Positions 8,305 through 15,985 of a stretch of 64,000 nt of DNA are shown piece after piece (within the stretch, counting starts at the first letter, position 1; every line of letters begins with the position of its first letter). The notes under the pieces are model-generated. The model was not told the origin of the DNA, made no database searches, and saw only the letters and a program-made list of their open reading frames with translations. Position numbers and translations under genes: made by a program. Where the stretch lies: the NCBI GenBank assembly GCA_028289425.1, contig JANQPL010000011.1:124001-188000 (forward strand), given 5' to 3'. This DNA comes from Alphaproteobacteria bacterium (GTDB lineage Bacteria > Pseudomonadota > Alphaproteobacteria > JANQMY01).

Positions 8305-10077
8305 ATGAGCGCAGAAACGGAACAGGCTCAAGCCGAGCTGTCCGAACAACACCGCTTTCTCCGGGGAAACTACCTGGCGATGCTGGCCCATGGGCTGTTG
8401 GGGCAGACCGGCTTTCGGCTGATCATGGCGCCCACTTTCGTGCCCGCCTATATCTTCGTTCTGTCGGGTTCGGAATTGGTGGTGGGGGTGGCGCTCGCCG
8501 CCCAGCATGTGGGATCGGCGTTGTCGTCCTTGCCCGGCGGCACGTTCCTCGAAAGCCGCAGGCGGGTTTTGCCCATGTTGTTCCTGGCGGGCGGCCTGAT
8601 GCGTTCTCAAATTCTCGTGATTGCGCTGGCCGGCTTGTTCCTGACCGGCAGCGCGGCCTTGGCCGTCACCCTGCTTGCCCTTTTTCTGTTCGGCCTGTTC
8701 ATCGGCATGCAGGGCGTCACCTTCCAAACCCTGCTGGGCAAGATCATCCCGGTGGAAGTGCGCGGCGGCCTGACGGGCTTCCGCAATTCCACGGCGGGCC
8801 TTGTTTCCGCCGGCGTGGCGTTTACAGGCGGCACCTATTTCATCGAAGCAAATACCTGGGGCAATGGCTATGCGGTGACTTTCTTGGTCGCCTTCTCCCT
8901 CACCATGCTGGGCATGGCGACCTTGATATTCGTCCGTGAACCGACGGATGTGCCGGTACGCGCGTCTTCCGGCTTTCGCGACCGCATGCGCGAAATGCCG
9001 GCCCTGCTGCGCGGGGACCGGGCCTATACAGCCTTTGTCTTGGCCCGTTCCGTCGCTGCCATCGGCGTGATGGCGGTGCCCTTTTACGTGCTCTATGCGG
9101 GCGACCGCATCGGCTTGACCGGCGAGACGGTCGGCGTTTTGTCGGTGGCCTTCTTGCTCGCGGCCACCGTCAGCGACCTCATGTGGGGATTGATGGCCGA
9201 CCGCACGGGCAACCGGCTGGTGTTCCTGGTGTCGGTGGGCCTGTGGGCCGCAGCCACATTGGCGCTCATGATGGTGCCGCCGACCGTTTTCTGGATGATG
9301 CTGGTTTTTGCCGTCATTGGCATCGGCATGGGGGGGTATCAGATCGGCTCCATCAATCTGATCCTGGAATTCGGCGACCAAGAAGACCGGCCCATGCGCA
9401 TCGCCATTGCCAACACAGCCAATTCCTTGATGTTTGCCAGCGCACCACTGGTGGGTGGCTTGCTGACCCTCGCGGTGTCCTATCCGGTGATCTTCATTTT
9501 GGCGAGCACAGCGCAATTGGCGGCGCTGTTCGTCATGGCGACACTGGTGGACGAGCCGCGCCATCGGGAAAGCTATCGCAGCATCGAAGATGCCGAAGGC
9601 GACCCCTTCCGCGATGTGATGGCCGCTTTGCGGCTTGCATCGCTAAAGCCTGATGTGGACGCCATTGAAGCCTTGCGCAAAGTGGCGGTGAAGGAGGGCT
9701 ATACCTTCTTGGACCGGCTGGTGAACCATTGGAAAAGCGGCCGCCATGGCTTCGGACATCCGGGCGAACGGCTGATTGGCGCTTATGACGGCACCACACT
9801 GATCGGCCTCGGTTGCCTCACCCAAGATCCGCGTACGGAGGATCAGCGCGTTGGACTCATTCGACACTTTTATGTGCTACCCAATTACCGCCGCCATGGC
9901 GTCGGCCGCGAGCTGGTGGAAGCGATGACGGCAAATGCCGGCGAGAATTTCGACCAGATCCGCACCACACCCGATAGCGCCGGCGCTGCAAAGTTTCTAA
10001 ACCGAATGGGCTTTGAGCGCATCGATGCCGATGACGCGAGCCATGTGTTGAGACTTTCAAACACCCCTCAGCAGTGA
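8305..10077 (+). CDS. MFS transporter fused to a C-terminal GNAT domain
   Basis: A 590-residue fusion. Residues about 20-425 form an MFS carrier with roughly 12 hydrophobic spans and a loop of LMADRTGNRLVF type between halves. After VDEPRHRESYRSIEDAEGD a soluble domain begins; RLIGAYDGTTLIGLGCL, LIRHFYVLPNYRRHGVG and AAKFLNRMGFERI are the beta4, acetyl-CoA loop and C-terminal motifs of a GNAT. The reading frame is continuous with no sign of a frameshift. A transporter that acetylates its cargo or is regulated by acetylation is an inference. The ATG at 8305 is preferred to the GTG-like start at 8269 because the extra 12 residues are basic and unconserved in look. The next gene follows after 35 bp. 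Confidence 0.82.
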   Translation: MSAETEQAQAELSEQHRFLRGNYLAMLAHGLLGQTGFRLIMAPTFVPAYIFVLSGSELVVGVALAAQHVGSALSSLPGGTFLESRRRVLPMLFLAGGLMRSQILVIALAGLFLTGSAALAVTLLALFLFGLFIGMQGVTFQTLLGKIIPVEVRGGLTGFRNSTAGLVSAGVAFTGGTYFIEANTWGNGYAVTFLVAFSLTMLGMATLIFVREPTDVPVRASSGFRDRMREMPALLRGDRAYTAFVLARSVAAIGVMAVPFYVLYAGDRIGLTGETVGVLSVAFLLAATVSDLMWGLMADRTGNRLVFLVSVGLWAAATLALMMVPPTVFWMMLVFAVIGIGMGGYQIGSINLILEFGDQEDRPMRIAIANTANSLMFASAPLVGGLLTLAVSYPVIFILASTAQLAALFVMATLVDEPRHRESYRSIEDAEGDPFRDVMAALRLASLKPDVDAIEALRKVAVKEGYTFLDRLVNHWKSGRHGFGHPGERLIGAYDGTTLIGLGCLTQDPRTEDQRVGLIRHFYVLPNYRRHGVGRELVEAMTANAGENFDQIRTTPDSAGAAKFLNRMGFERIDADDASHVLRLSNTPQQ

Positions 10078-10112
10078 TAGCCAAGGACCAGACCGTCACT
10101 GAGGAGAGCGTT

Positions 10113-10598
10113 ATGGAAGCGGAGACGGAACTAATCCTTGAAGGCGGCTGCACGTGCGGTGCCGTACGCTATCGCGTCCGGGCACCGGCGATGTTCGTGC
10201 ATTGCTGTCACTGCACGTGGTGCCAGCGCGAGACCGGGTCGGCTTTTGCCGTCAACGCGCTTATCGAAGCGGAACGGGTTGAGGTCACCAAGGGTACGCC
10301 CGTTCAGGTCACCTTACCGTCGGCCAGCGGCCAAGGGCAGGTCTTCACGCGCTGCGCCGACTGCGGCGTTACTTTGTGGAGCAATTATGCCGCCGCCAAA
10401 GACAAAGTGCATTTCCTGCGGGTGGGGACCTTGGACGACCCGGCCCGAATGCCGCCGGACATCCACATTTTCACCTCCACCAAGCAGCCCTGGGTGGCGT
10501 TGCCGGACGGCGTGCCCGCCGTCGAAGAATATTACCGGCGCTCGGCCCATTGGCCGGCGGCGAGCGTTGCGCGCTACAAAGCAGCCTTAGGGCAATAG
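10113..10598 (+). CDS. GFA-family zinc protein
   Basis: A 161-residue protein of the Gfa/CENP-V fold. Zinc ligands appear as GGCTCGAVRYR, then VHCCHCTWCQRETGSAF, and CADCGVTLW, the normal spacing for two zinc sites. Family members were first described as glutathione-dependent formaldehyde-activating enzymes, but most are of unknown role. The start at 10113 has GAGGAG eight bases upstream; a GTG at 10074 overlapping the stop of the MFS-GNAT gene is in frame but has no such site. It is probably cotranscribed with that gene. Confidence 0.87.
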   Translation: MEAETELILEGGCTCGAVRYRVRAPAMFVHCCHCTWCQRETGSAFAVNALIEAERVEVTKGTPVQVTLPSASGQGQVFTRCADCGVTLWSNYAAAKDKVHFLRVGTLDDPARMPPDIHIFTSTKQPWVALPDGVPAVEEYYRRSAHWPAASVARYKAALGQ

Positions 10599-10814
10599 CG
10601 CCGTCCTGGCGTGCGTGGGCTATTGTGTCCCCTTTATTCACCCATAGGAATGACAGCACGACCAACGTCACCCAATCGTGCGGCACCATCGTTTGTTGGA
10701 CGCCCGGTTCCATTGCCGCCTCCGATCCGAGTCGGCGGACTATAGGACGGAACTGGAGCAATATTTTTCCGTTTCTTGCGGCGGAATTGCCTATTCAAAG
10801 CATAGGTTGTCTAC

Positions 10815-10930
10815 GTAGGGTGCGTTAGCCTGCCTGCGCGAAGCCGAAGCTTCGCTTCGGCAAAGGCAGGCGCAGCGTAACGCACCTCAACGGAAAAGGC
10901 GCATTACGCCATCCGGCTAATGCGGCCTAC
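10815..10930. repeat. REP-like composite palindrome (BIME-like)
   Basis: Two palindromic modules side by side. The first (10815-10887) runs GTAGGGTGCGTTAG to TAACGCACCT with an inner GAAGC/GCTTC stem; the second (10899-10930) pairs GGCGCATTA and TAATGCGGCC around CCATCCGGC. The outer ends, GTAGGGTGCGTTAG and (reverse strand) GTAGGCCGCATTAG, are near-copies in inverted orientation, the layout of two REP units in a BIME. REP units of this GTAG type are known to be moved by RAYT transposases; none is in this window. The right end lies inside a parE-like frame. Confidence 0.7.
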
Positions 10931-10999
10931 ATACTTGGCGATGTACTCGCGAATTTGGTGAAGATCATCTAAGGCCTGCGGCGAGAACCTAGCGTGCAT
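10904..10999 (-). pseudogene. Truncated ParE/RelE-family toxin, cut by the REP-like repeat
   Basis: From the ATG at 10999 the frame reads MHARFSPQALDDLHQIREY, a good match to the N-terminus of ParE-type toxins (basic strand, then a helix with DL..I..YI). It then enters the REP-like repeat and stops after 31 codons, where a full ParE has about 95. The start overlaps the stop of the antitoxin gene, as is usual for these pairs. The remaining C-terminal two thirds with the toxin active surface are absent from the following DNA, so no working toxin is expected. Confidence 0.65.
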
Positions 11000-11177
11000 C
11001 GTATCCGAATTGGGCAGCTACTTGTCGGAAATCGGTATAGCGGGCGCCGTCAGCCTTGTCCTTCAGCGCAAGCCGAACTTGCTGCCGAAACCATGCATCA
11101 TAGCCGGGCGATTTTTCCATGTGGAAGTTTTCGGTCAATTCCTCAAAACTTGGAATGGGATGTGTGGTTTCGCTCAT
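10989..11177 (-). CDS. Orphan antitoxin-like 'stability determinant' protein
   Basis: A 62-residue acidic-basic protein (MSETTHPIPSFEELTENFHM...) whose start and KSPGYDAWFRQQVRLAL core resemble the small partner found in front of ParE-type toxins in alphaproteobacteria, often labelled a stability determinant. It overlaps the start of the toxin remnant by 11 bases, the normal order for such a pair. With the toxin cut short it is a relic or a free antitoxin. The identification rests on recalled resemblance and on the neighbouring ParE remnant. Confidence 0.6.
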   Translation of the reverse strand: MSETTHPIPSFEELTENFHMEKSPGYDAWFRQQVRLALKDKADGARYTDFRQVAAQFGYDAR

Positions 11178-11274
11178 AAGTGGAAGAGTGCTGCAAATCG
11201 ATGATCAAATCCATAATCGTCAGGCAATGTCGGGCGCACTTATTTAGAACTGTAAAGCTGTAGGTCGTTGGAAC

Positions 11275-11655
11275 GTGACCGACCCAGGCTGGAAAGGTTT
11301 CTTTTTTGTCGCCGCTTTGTTCAATTTCGGCGCTGCGGGGGCGTTTCTGCTGGTGCCGGATCTGCTGTACCAACTCCTCGGCATCACGGGCACGGCGCCA
11401 GCCACTGGATTGTACTCAGACGCCTTTGCCGTGATGGCGGGAATTTTCGGCCTGGGCTATTGGTGGGTGGCAGCGGACCCAGCCGCCAACCGCAACCTCA
11501 TCTGGCTGGGTGTGATCGGCAAGACCGCCATTGTGCTGGTGTTTTGGGTGCATGCGCTGGCCTATGGCGCGCCGCTGGCGCTGGCGCTGCTCATCTCGCT
11601 CGATATCGTGTTCGCTGTTATGTTCTGGATCTATCTGACCCACGCGACCCAATAA
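11275..11655 (+). CDS. Small four-helix membrane protein
   Basis: A 126-residue integral membrane protein with about four hydrophobic spans (residues 9-30, 46-65, 75-95, 100-122) and short polar loops. The tight GAAGAFLLVPDLLYQLLG pattern and size are typical of small uncharacterised membrane proteins. The start is a GTG at 11275 (MTDPGWKG); no upstream ATG is in frame. Thirteen bases after its stop begins the PNPOx-like gene, so the two are probably one transcript. No function can be given. Confidence 0.68.
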   Translation: MTDPGWKGFFFVAALFNFGAAGAFLLVPDLLYQLLGITGTAPATGLYSDAFAVMAGIFGLGYWWVAADPAANRNLIWLGVIGKTAIVLVFWVHALAYGAPLALALLISLDIVFAVMFWIYLTHATQ

Positions 11656-11668
11656 TACCAACTGTGAT

Positions 11669-12127
11669 ATGCCCATCCTTACACCAGATATGAAAAGCGT
11701 CGTCGCCCAGCAGAGATTGGGTTTTATGGCGACCGTGGGCGCGGACGGCACGCCGAACCTATCGCCCAAGGGTCAAACATTCGTGCTTGATGACGATCAT
11801 ATTGTCGTCGGCGATGTGCGCTCGCCGCAAACGCGGAAGAACTTAAGCCACCAGCCTGTCGCAGAAATCAATGTGGTGGACCCGATGGCCCGCAAAGGGT
11901 TCCGGTTCAAAGGTCCGTGTACAGTGGTTTCCGACGGGGAGCAGTACGAAGAACTGGTAGCGTTTCTCAAAGCACAAGGCGCGATAGCGACACCCAACGC
12001 CGTGATGGTCATGAAGGTGGAACGCGTACTGCCGCTGATCTCGCCGGGCTATGACACGGGTATTTCGGAAGAAGACATGCGCCTCCGGTGGAAAGGGCAT
12101 TACGACGATTTGAATTCGGATCTTTAG
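11669..12127 (+). CDS. Pyridoxamine 5'-phosphate oxidase-like flavin-binding protein
   Basis: A 152-residue split-barrel protein: LGFMATVGADGTPNLSPKGQTFVLDDDHIVVGDVRSPQTRKNL is the typical start of PNPOx-family proteins, and FRFKGPCTVVSDG fits the central barrel. Family members bind FMN or F420 and reduce small molecules; those as small as this are usually not real PdxH enzymes. The C-terminal RLRWKGHYDDL is variable. It follows the small membrane protein by 13 bp and converges on the GNAT gene downstream. Confidence 0.8.
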   Translation: MPILTPDMKSVVAQQRLGFMATVGADGTPNLSPKGQTFVLDDDHIVVGDVRSPQTRKNLSHQPVAEINVVDPMARKGFRFKGPCTVVSDGEQYEELVAFLKAQGAIATPNAVMVMKVERVLPLISPGYDTGISEEDMRLRWKGHYDDLNSDL

Positions 12128-12137
12128 CGCGGAGCGG

Positions 12138-12614
12138 TCAAGACAGCGGTTTGGTCGCCCAAGTACACACATTGTCGAGGCCTTTGCGCGCCAAAATCTC
12201 GTGCTTGTCCGCATCGTGGAGGACCGCAACGCACACCACTTGAGCTGCGCCGGCCGCCAGAGCCGCTTCCTCGACGGCCTCAAACAGCGCTTCCAAAATA
12301 GCCAGCCGGTCCGGGCGGGGGAGCACCACCCAATCGTCCACCAGATAGCTGGGACCGCCCGGTGCGAAGACCGGCGGGGCCGTGTCCGTTGCGATCACGA
12401 ACCCTAGGAGCTGATCGCCCTCCGTCGCGACAAACGCGCGGGTTGAGGCTTGGCCCAACAAATGATCGAAGAATGCATTCGTCATTTCCTGCGCAGTGTC
12501 CGACGGGCGCCAATAGACCGGCCTGCGTGCGGCCAAGTCCTTCCGCTCTTCGGTAATCAGCGCCACCATTTCGGGAAGGTCGCCGGTGTCGGCGGGCCGC
12601 ACATCTATCGGCAT
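12138..12614 (-). CDS. GNAT-family N-acetyltransferase
   Basis: A 158-residue single-domain GNAT. IDVRPADTGDLPEMVALITEE is the first strand-helix of the fold, DQLLGFVIATDTAPP is strand 4, and YLVDDWVVLPRPDRLAILEALF replaces the usual R/Q-x-x-G-x-G/A loop with a less canonical sequence. The C-terminus HEILARKGLDNVCTWATKPL fits the final strand pair. The start at 12614 has GGAAAC upstream; a longer frame runs to 12659 but would overlap the gene before it. It follows that gene by 19 bp on the same strand. Acceptor unknown. Confidence 0.76.
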   Translation of the reverse strand: MPIDVRPADTGDLPEMVALITEERKDLAARRPVYWRPSDTAQEMTNAFFDHLLGQASTRAFVATEGDQLLGFVIATDTAPPVFAPGGPSYLVDDWVVLPRPDRLAILEALFEAVEEAALAAGAAQVVCVAVLHDADKHEILARKGLDNVCTWATKPLS

Positions 12615-12633
12615 TGTGTTTCCTTTCAAGCGG

Positions 12634-13242
12634 TTATGTGCGGTGGAGCCAGGCGGCAAGTGCCGTCACCCGCTCCTCCTTGCTCCATTTGCCCGAGGCA
12701 GGTTTAAGCGATTTCACATGAGTGTCGAGCGCCTCAACCGTTTGCTTGCGGCGCTTTGCGGCTTCTTCCCAAGTGGACTTTTCGTCTTGGCCAACCTGAT
12801 CGATCTTCAGACTACGGAGGGCTACGCGCGTTGCTTCACGAATGGCTCCCCCTTCGGCCACGTGAATGTGCGCGTGCGAGCCCAAAATGTCTTCCAGATC
12901 ATCATGCACGATCCCGCGGGTGGTGAGCACCACCGCCCGGGTCCAGCAGAACCCGTCCGCCGTGAGTTGATCGCGAAAGGTTCTGAGCACTTTGGTGGCG
13001 GATTTTTCCTGCGCCTTACGGCCGCGTGCGATGACCGCTTGCGGGTCCTTCGGCCGCGGCACTTGGGTCAAGTCCCGCCAGCCGCCGGCCACGTGATAGG
13101 GTTCGCGCACTTCGCGGTCGTCCGTATCGATGAGATCGACGCGCCGGGCGGGCAGCGGCGACAAGTCTTTGCCGTTCACCAACACCGGCACCGCATTGAC
13201 CCAACCCATATGCGCTTTGAAGGCAACGCAGACATTCTTCAT
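12634..13242 (-). CDS. Conserved-looking protein of unknown function
   Basis: A 202-residue soluble protein that I do not recognise. It starts MKNVCVAFKAHMGWVNAV and has a striking HAHIHVAEGGAIREATRVAL segment near residue 125 with three His and a Glu, which could bind metal, then a highly charged C-terminus rich in Lys and Glu. The frame is open to 13305, but that extension is low-complexity and the ATG at 13242 follows a plausible ribosome site (CCCCGTGAAAGACGCCCC in gene sense is weak). Probably cotranscribed with the GNAT gene 19 bp downstream. Confidence 0.65.
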   Translation of the reverse strand: MKNVCVAFKAHMGWVNAVPVLVNGKDLSPLPARRVDLIDTDDREVREPYHVAGGWRDLTQVPRPKDPQAVIARGRKAQEKSATKVLRTFRDQLTADGFCWTRAVVLTTRGIVHDDLEDILGSHAHIHVAEGGAIREATRVALRSLKIDQVGQDEKSTWEEAAKRRKQTVEALDTHVKSLKPASGKWSKEERVTALAAWLHRT

Positions 13243-13339
13243 GGGGCGTCTTTCACGGGGCACCTCCTCCGCCCGCAGTTTAGGCGTGGCGGCGGGCGCT
13301 CTCAATCGATCTTGCGCGCGGATCGTGATAGACTGGCGC

Positions 13340-13430
13340 CCAAGGGGAGGCCTGACAAAAGGGTCTCACATGGAAGACCGAGCACATTACAATTCATTAA
13401 CCAAAAGACCCCAGCGGGGTCTTTTTGTTT
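13340..13430 (+). ncRNA. Candidate small RNA ending at an orphan terminator
   Basis: There is no plus-strand protein gene upstream, yet a strong intrinsic terminator stands at 13403-13430. A weak promoter-like pair could start a transcript near 13335-13345. A reading frame MEDRAHYNSLTKRPQRGL crosses the terminator itself and looks accidental. A short RNA of roughly 90 bases is the simplest reading, but the start is a guess and no RNA family is recognised. Confidence 0.3.
13403..13430 (+). terminator. Intrinsic terminator with no evident gene
   Basis: AAAAGACCCC and GGGGTCTTTT form a 10-bp perfect stem around the loop AGC, followed by TTTGTTT (positions 13403-13412 and 13416-13425). This is the clearest rho-independent terminator in the window. 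Since the stem has A and T runs on both sides it could also act on the minus strand, but no minus-strand gene starts to its right. Confidence 0.8.
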
Positions 13431-13500
13431 TGGAGCGCAAGGAGGGGGTCTATCCTCAAAATTGGGATGAACCCCATGCACCCATCGTTGTTGATGGGCC

Positions 13501-13577
13501 CGGCCGGCCACTCCCCCTCCCAACCACCCGCCAGGGTACCGTATCCGGGTGGTTGGGAGGGGGAGTGGGCCGGCCAG
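13501..13577. repeat. Large hairpin repeat, copy B
   Basis: Arms 13503-13530 and 13548-13576 pair over about 28 bp with one base missing from the left arm; the core is ACTCCCCCTCCCAACCACCC against GGGTGGTTGGGAGGGGGAGT. The 17-base loop contains GGTACC. It is flanked by an imperfect direct repeat of about 30 bp whose best part, ACCCCATGCACCCATC, occurs at 13472-13487 and 13598-13613. No T-run follows. Located between divergently oriented genes, upstream of coaBC. Confidence 0.88.
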
Positions 13578-13751
13578 GTGTTCAAACAATGGATCTACCC
13601 CATGCACCCATCATTTTCAGGGCTCCAGCCGTGCCGCTTCGCTTAATCCCTTGTTTTTTCGGGCATCGCGCCTTATTTACAGCGTCAACTCGTAAAACCT
13701 GCTATTTTGCGGGGCGGTGGGGCGGCAAAGGCCCCGCGTCGGAAGGTGTTT

Positions 13752-14969
13752 ATGGCTGAAACGCTAAAAAACAACAGAATTCTGCTGATTATCGGCGGCG
13801 GTATCGCCGCTTACAAATGTCTGGACCTGATCCGGCGCCTACGAGAACGCGGCGCGGCCGTACGCGCCATCCTGACCCAAAGCGGCGAGCAATTCGTAAC
13901 ACCCCTGTCCGTGGCGAGCCTCACCGGCGACAAGGTCTATACGGACCTGTTTGACCTGACCGATGAAGCGGAAATGGGCCATATCCAGCTTTCCCGCGAC
14001 GCGGATTTGCTGGTGGTGGCGCCGGCCACGGCCGACATGATGGCGCGGATGGCGCAAGGGCTTGCCAATAATCTGGCGACCACGGCGCTGCTTGCCACCG
14101 ACAAGCCGGTGATGATCGCGCCCGCCATGAATGTGCGCATGTGGACGCACGCCGCCACCCAACGGAACCTGGCCACCCTATCCGCCGATGGGGTGACCAT
14201 TGTGGGCCCCAATGATGGGGATATGGCCTGTGGCGAGTTTGGGCCGGGCCGCATGGCGGAGCCGTTGGAAATCATCGCCGCCATCGAAAAGCACTTCGAA
14301 GGCGACGATGCGAAGCCGCTTTCCGGCAAGCGGGCGCTGGTCACCTCCGGCCCGACTCATGAGCCCTTGGATCCGGTGCGCTACATCGCCAACCGGTCAT
14401 CCGGCAAACAAGGTTACGCCGTCGCCGCTGCGCTTGCGGAAGCGGGCGCGCAGACCACGCTGGTCTCCGGCCCCACGAATTTAGCCGACCCCTTGGGCGT
14501 AACAACCGTCCGTGTGGAAACGGCCCAGGAAATGCTAGCGGCGTGCGAAAACGCTTTGCCCGCGGATGTGGCCATCTTCGCCGCGGCCGTTGCCGATTGG
14601 CGCGCCGACCGGCAAGCCAACAACAAGATCAAGAAGAACGGCGGCGGGGCCCCCAGCCTGTCGCTGGTGGAAAACCCGGACATTCTAGCAACCATCAGTC
14701 AACGGAAGAAAGGGCGTCCGTCGCTTGTGGTGGGATTCGCCGCCGAGACTGACAATGTGATCGATTACGCCACGAAGAAGCGCGCCAAAAAGAAATGCGA
14801 TTGGATCGTGGCGAACGACGTTTCCCCCGGCACCGGCATTATGGGTGGCGATGACAATACGGTGCACCTCATCACCGACAGCGGCCTTGAAAGCTGGGAC
14901 AAAATGACAAAAACACAAGTGGGTGCGGCGCTGGTTGCCCGCATTTCCCAACACTTTGATGGCGTCTGA
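13752..14969 (+). CDS. coaBC: CoaBC: phosphopantothenoylcysteine synthetase/decarboxylase
   Basis: A 405-residue bifunctional enzyme of coenzyme A synthesis. The N-terminal CoaC flavoprotein half (about 1-190) shows [20 protein letters not shown], the PXMNXXMW motif as PAMNVRMW, and the substrate-binding loop Cys in [13 protein letters not shown]. The C-terminal CoaB half starts at [20 protein letters not shown] and holds [15 protein letters not shown] and the later [12 protein letters not shown], the CTP/4-phosphopantothenate site. It makes 4-phosphopantetheine from phosphopantothenate, Cys and CTP. The start at 13752 has GGAAGGTG upstream. It heads the run coaBC-dut-rrf2-cysK-moeB; coaBC next to dut is a common bacterial order. 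Confidence 0.96.
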   Translation: MAETLKNNRILLIIGGGIAAYKCLDLIRRLRERGAAVRAILTQSGEQFVTPLSVASLTGDKVYTDLFDLTDEAEMGHIQLSRDADLLVVAPATADMMARMAQGLANNLATTALLATDKPVMIAPAMNVRMWTHAATQRNLATLSADGVTIVGPNDGDMACGEFGPGRMAEPLEIIAAIEKHFEGDDAKPLSGKRALVTSGPTHEPLDPVRYIANRSSGKQGYAVAAALAEAGAQTTLVSGPTNLADPLGVTTVRVETAQEMLAACENALPADVAIFAAAVADWRADRQANNKIKKNGGGAPSLSLVENPDILATISQRKKGRPSLVVGFAAETDNVIDYATKKRAKKKCDWIVANDVSPGTGIMGGDDNTVHLITDSGLESWDKMTKTQVGAALVARISQHFDGV

Positions 14970-14992
14970 CGACAGGAATTCACAGGAAATAT

Positions 14993-15484
14993 ATGACCAC
15001 CCCCCAACCCTTCTCTATTCCCGTTCAAGTGCTGCCCCATGGCCAAGGCCTGCCGCTGCCGGCCTATGAAACCGACCAGGCAGCAGGCATGGACCTTGCC
15101 GCCGCCGTTCCGGCCGGCGACCCGATTGTTCTCGCGCCGGGCAAACGGGCTTTGGTGCCCACAGGGCTGACCCTGGAATTGCCGGAAGGTTTTGAAGCTC
15201 AAATCCGGCCGCGATCCGGCTTGGCCTTCAAAAGAGGGGTCACGGTGCTCAATTCCCCCGGCACGATCGATGCCGATTACCGCGGCGAGGTGGGCGTCTT
15301 GCTGATTAATCTGGGTGAGGAAGATTTCGTCATCAACCGGGGCGACCGGATTGCGCAGATGATTATCGCGCCGGTGACCCAAGGGCGACTGGAGGCTGTT
15401 TTGGAAGTCAACAACACCGCGCGCGGTGCCGGCGGCTTTGGCTCCACCGGCGTCGCCGCCCAAAGCTCCCTGAAGGAGGCGTAA
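14993..15484 (+). CDS. dut: dUTP diphosphatase
   Basis: A 163-residue trimeric dUTPase that converts dUTP to dUMP and keeps uracil out of DNA. All five motifs are visible: AGMDLAA (1), the PTGLTLELP region (2), [11 protein letters not shown] (3 with the Ser-Gly turn), [17 protein letters not shown] with the catalytic Asp and RIAQMII (4), and the C-terminal phosphate-binding arm [10 protein letters not shown] (5). Length is normal. It begins 23 bp after coaBC and is followed within four bases by the Rrf2 gene, so the three share a transcript. Confidence 0.96.
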   Translation: MTTPQPFSIPVQVLPHGQGLPLPAYETDQAAGMDLAAAVPAGDPIVLAPGKRALVPTGLTLELPEGFEAQIRPRSGLAFKRGVTVLNSPGTIDADYRGEVGVLLINLGEEDFVINRGDRIAQMIIAPVTQGRLEAVLEVNNTARGAGGFGSTGVAAQSSLKEA

Positions 15485-15487
15485 GTC

Positions 15488-15940
15488 ATGCTGCGCATGT
15501 CCAAAAAGACATTGCTGGCCTTGGAAGCGGTGGTGGACATTGCCTATCATGCACGGCCAGAGCCCGTGCAGTCCAAGGAAATCACCAAGCGACAGGGCAT
15601 TCCCCAGCGCTACCTGGAGCAGGTGATGCAGCAGCTTGTCCATGCGGGCGTGCTGAAAGGCGTGCGGGGCCCACGCGGCGGCTATCGTCTGGCCCGCGAG
15701 CGGCGGCGCATTACGGTGGGCGAAATTGTGCGCATCGTTTCCGCCATGGAAGTGAGCGAAGAAAACACCAACGGCAATGGGTCGTCCATCGGCGACAAGG
15801 TGGTACGGCCCCTGCTGACGCGCGTTCAGGAAAACATGATGCGCGACCTGGATGAGGTGACCATCGAAGATCTGTGCCGCGGCGTCGATGAAAAAGGCGC
15901 AAGCGAGAGCATGGCGCCGACCGCCGACTTCAACATTTAA
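15488..15940 (+). CDS. Rrf2-family regulator without Fe-S cysteines (CymR-like)
   Basis: A 150-residue winged-helix regulator: LLALEAVVDIAYHA, then the wing and recognition helix region ITKRQGIPQRYLEQVMQQLVHAGVLKGVRGPRGGYRLAR, which is the Rrf2 signature. IscR and NsrR carry three Cys in the next segment; here that segment is VSAMEVSEENTNGNGSSIGDK and the only Cys is in EDLCRG, so no Fe-S cluster is expected. The cluster-free branch includes CymR, the Bacillus cysteine regulator that uses CysK as partner. The gene lies 45 bp before cysK here, which supports a role in cysteine or sulfur control (inference). Confidence 0.85.
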   Translation: MLRMSKKTLLALEAVVDIAYHARPEPVQSKEITKRQGIPQRYLEQVMQQLVHAGVLKGVRGPRGGYRLARERRRITVGEIVRIVSAMEVSEENTNGNGSSIGDKVVRPLLTRVQENMMRDLDEVTIEDLCRGVDEKGASESMAPTADFNI

Positions 15941-15985
15941 GACGTCTACGGACGACTGAACAAATCATAAGAAGAGGATCCGTTC

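Noticed and set aside
8182-9564. A minus-strand open frame of 460 codons opposite the MFS-GNAT gene
   Set aside because: Gln/His/Arg-rich shadow; the plus strand encodes clear transmembrane helices.
10904-10999. The ParE-like frame as a working toxin
   Set aside because: Only 31 codons remain and the later part is repeat sequence.
13472-13613. Flanking direct repeats of copy B as a target-site duplication
   Set aside because: They are about 16-30 bp, imperfect outside the core and not at the hairpin ends.
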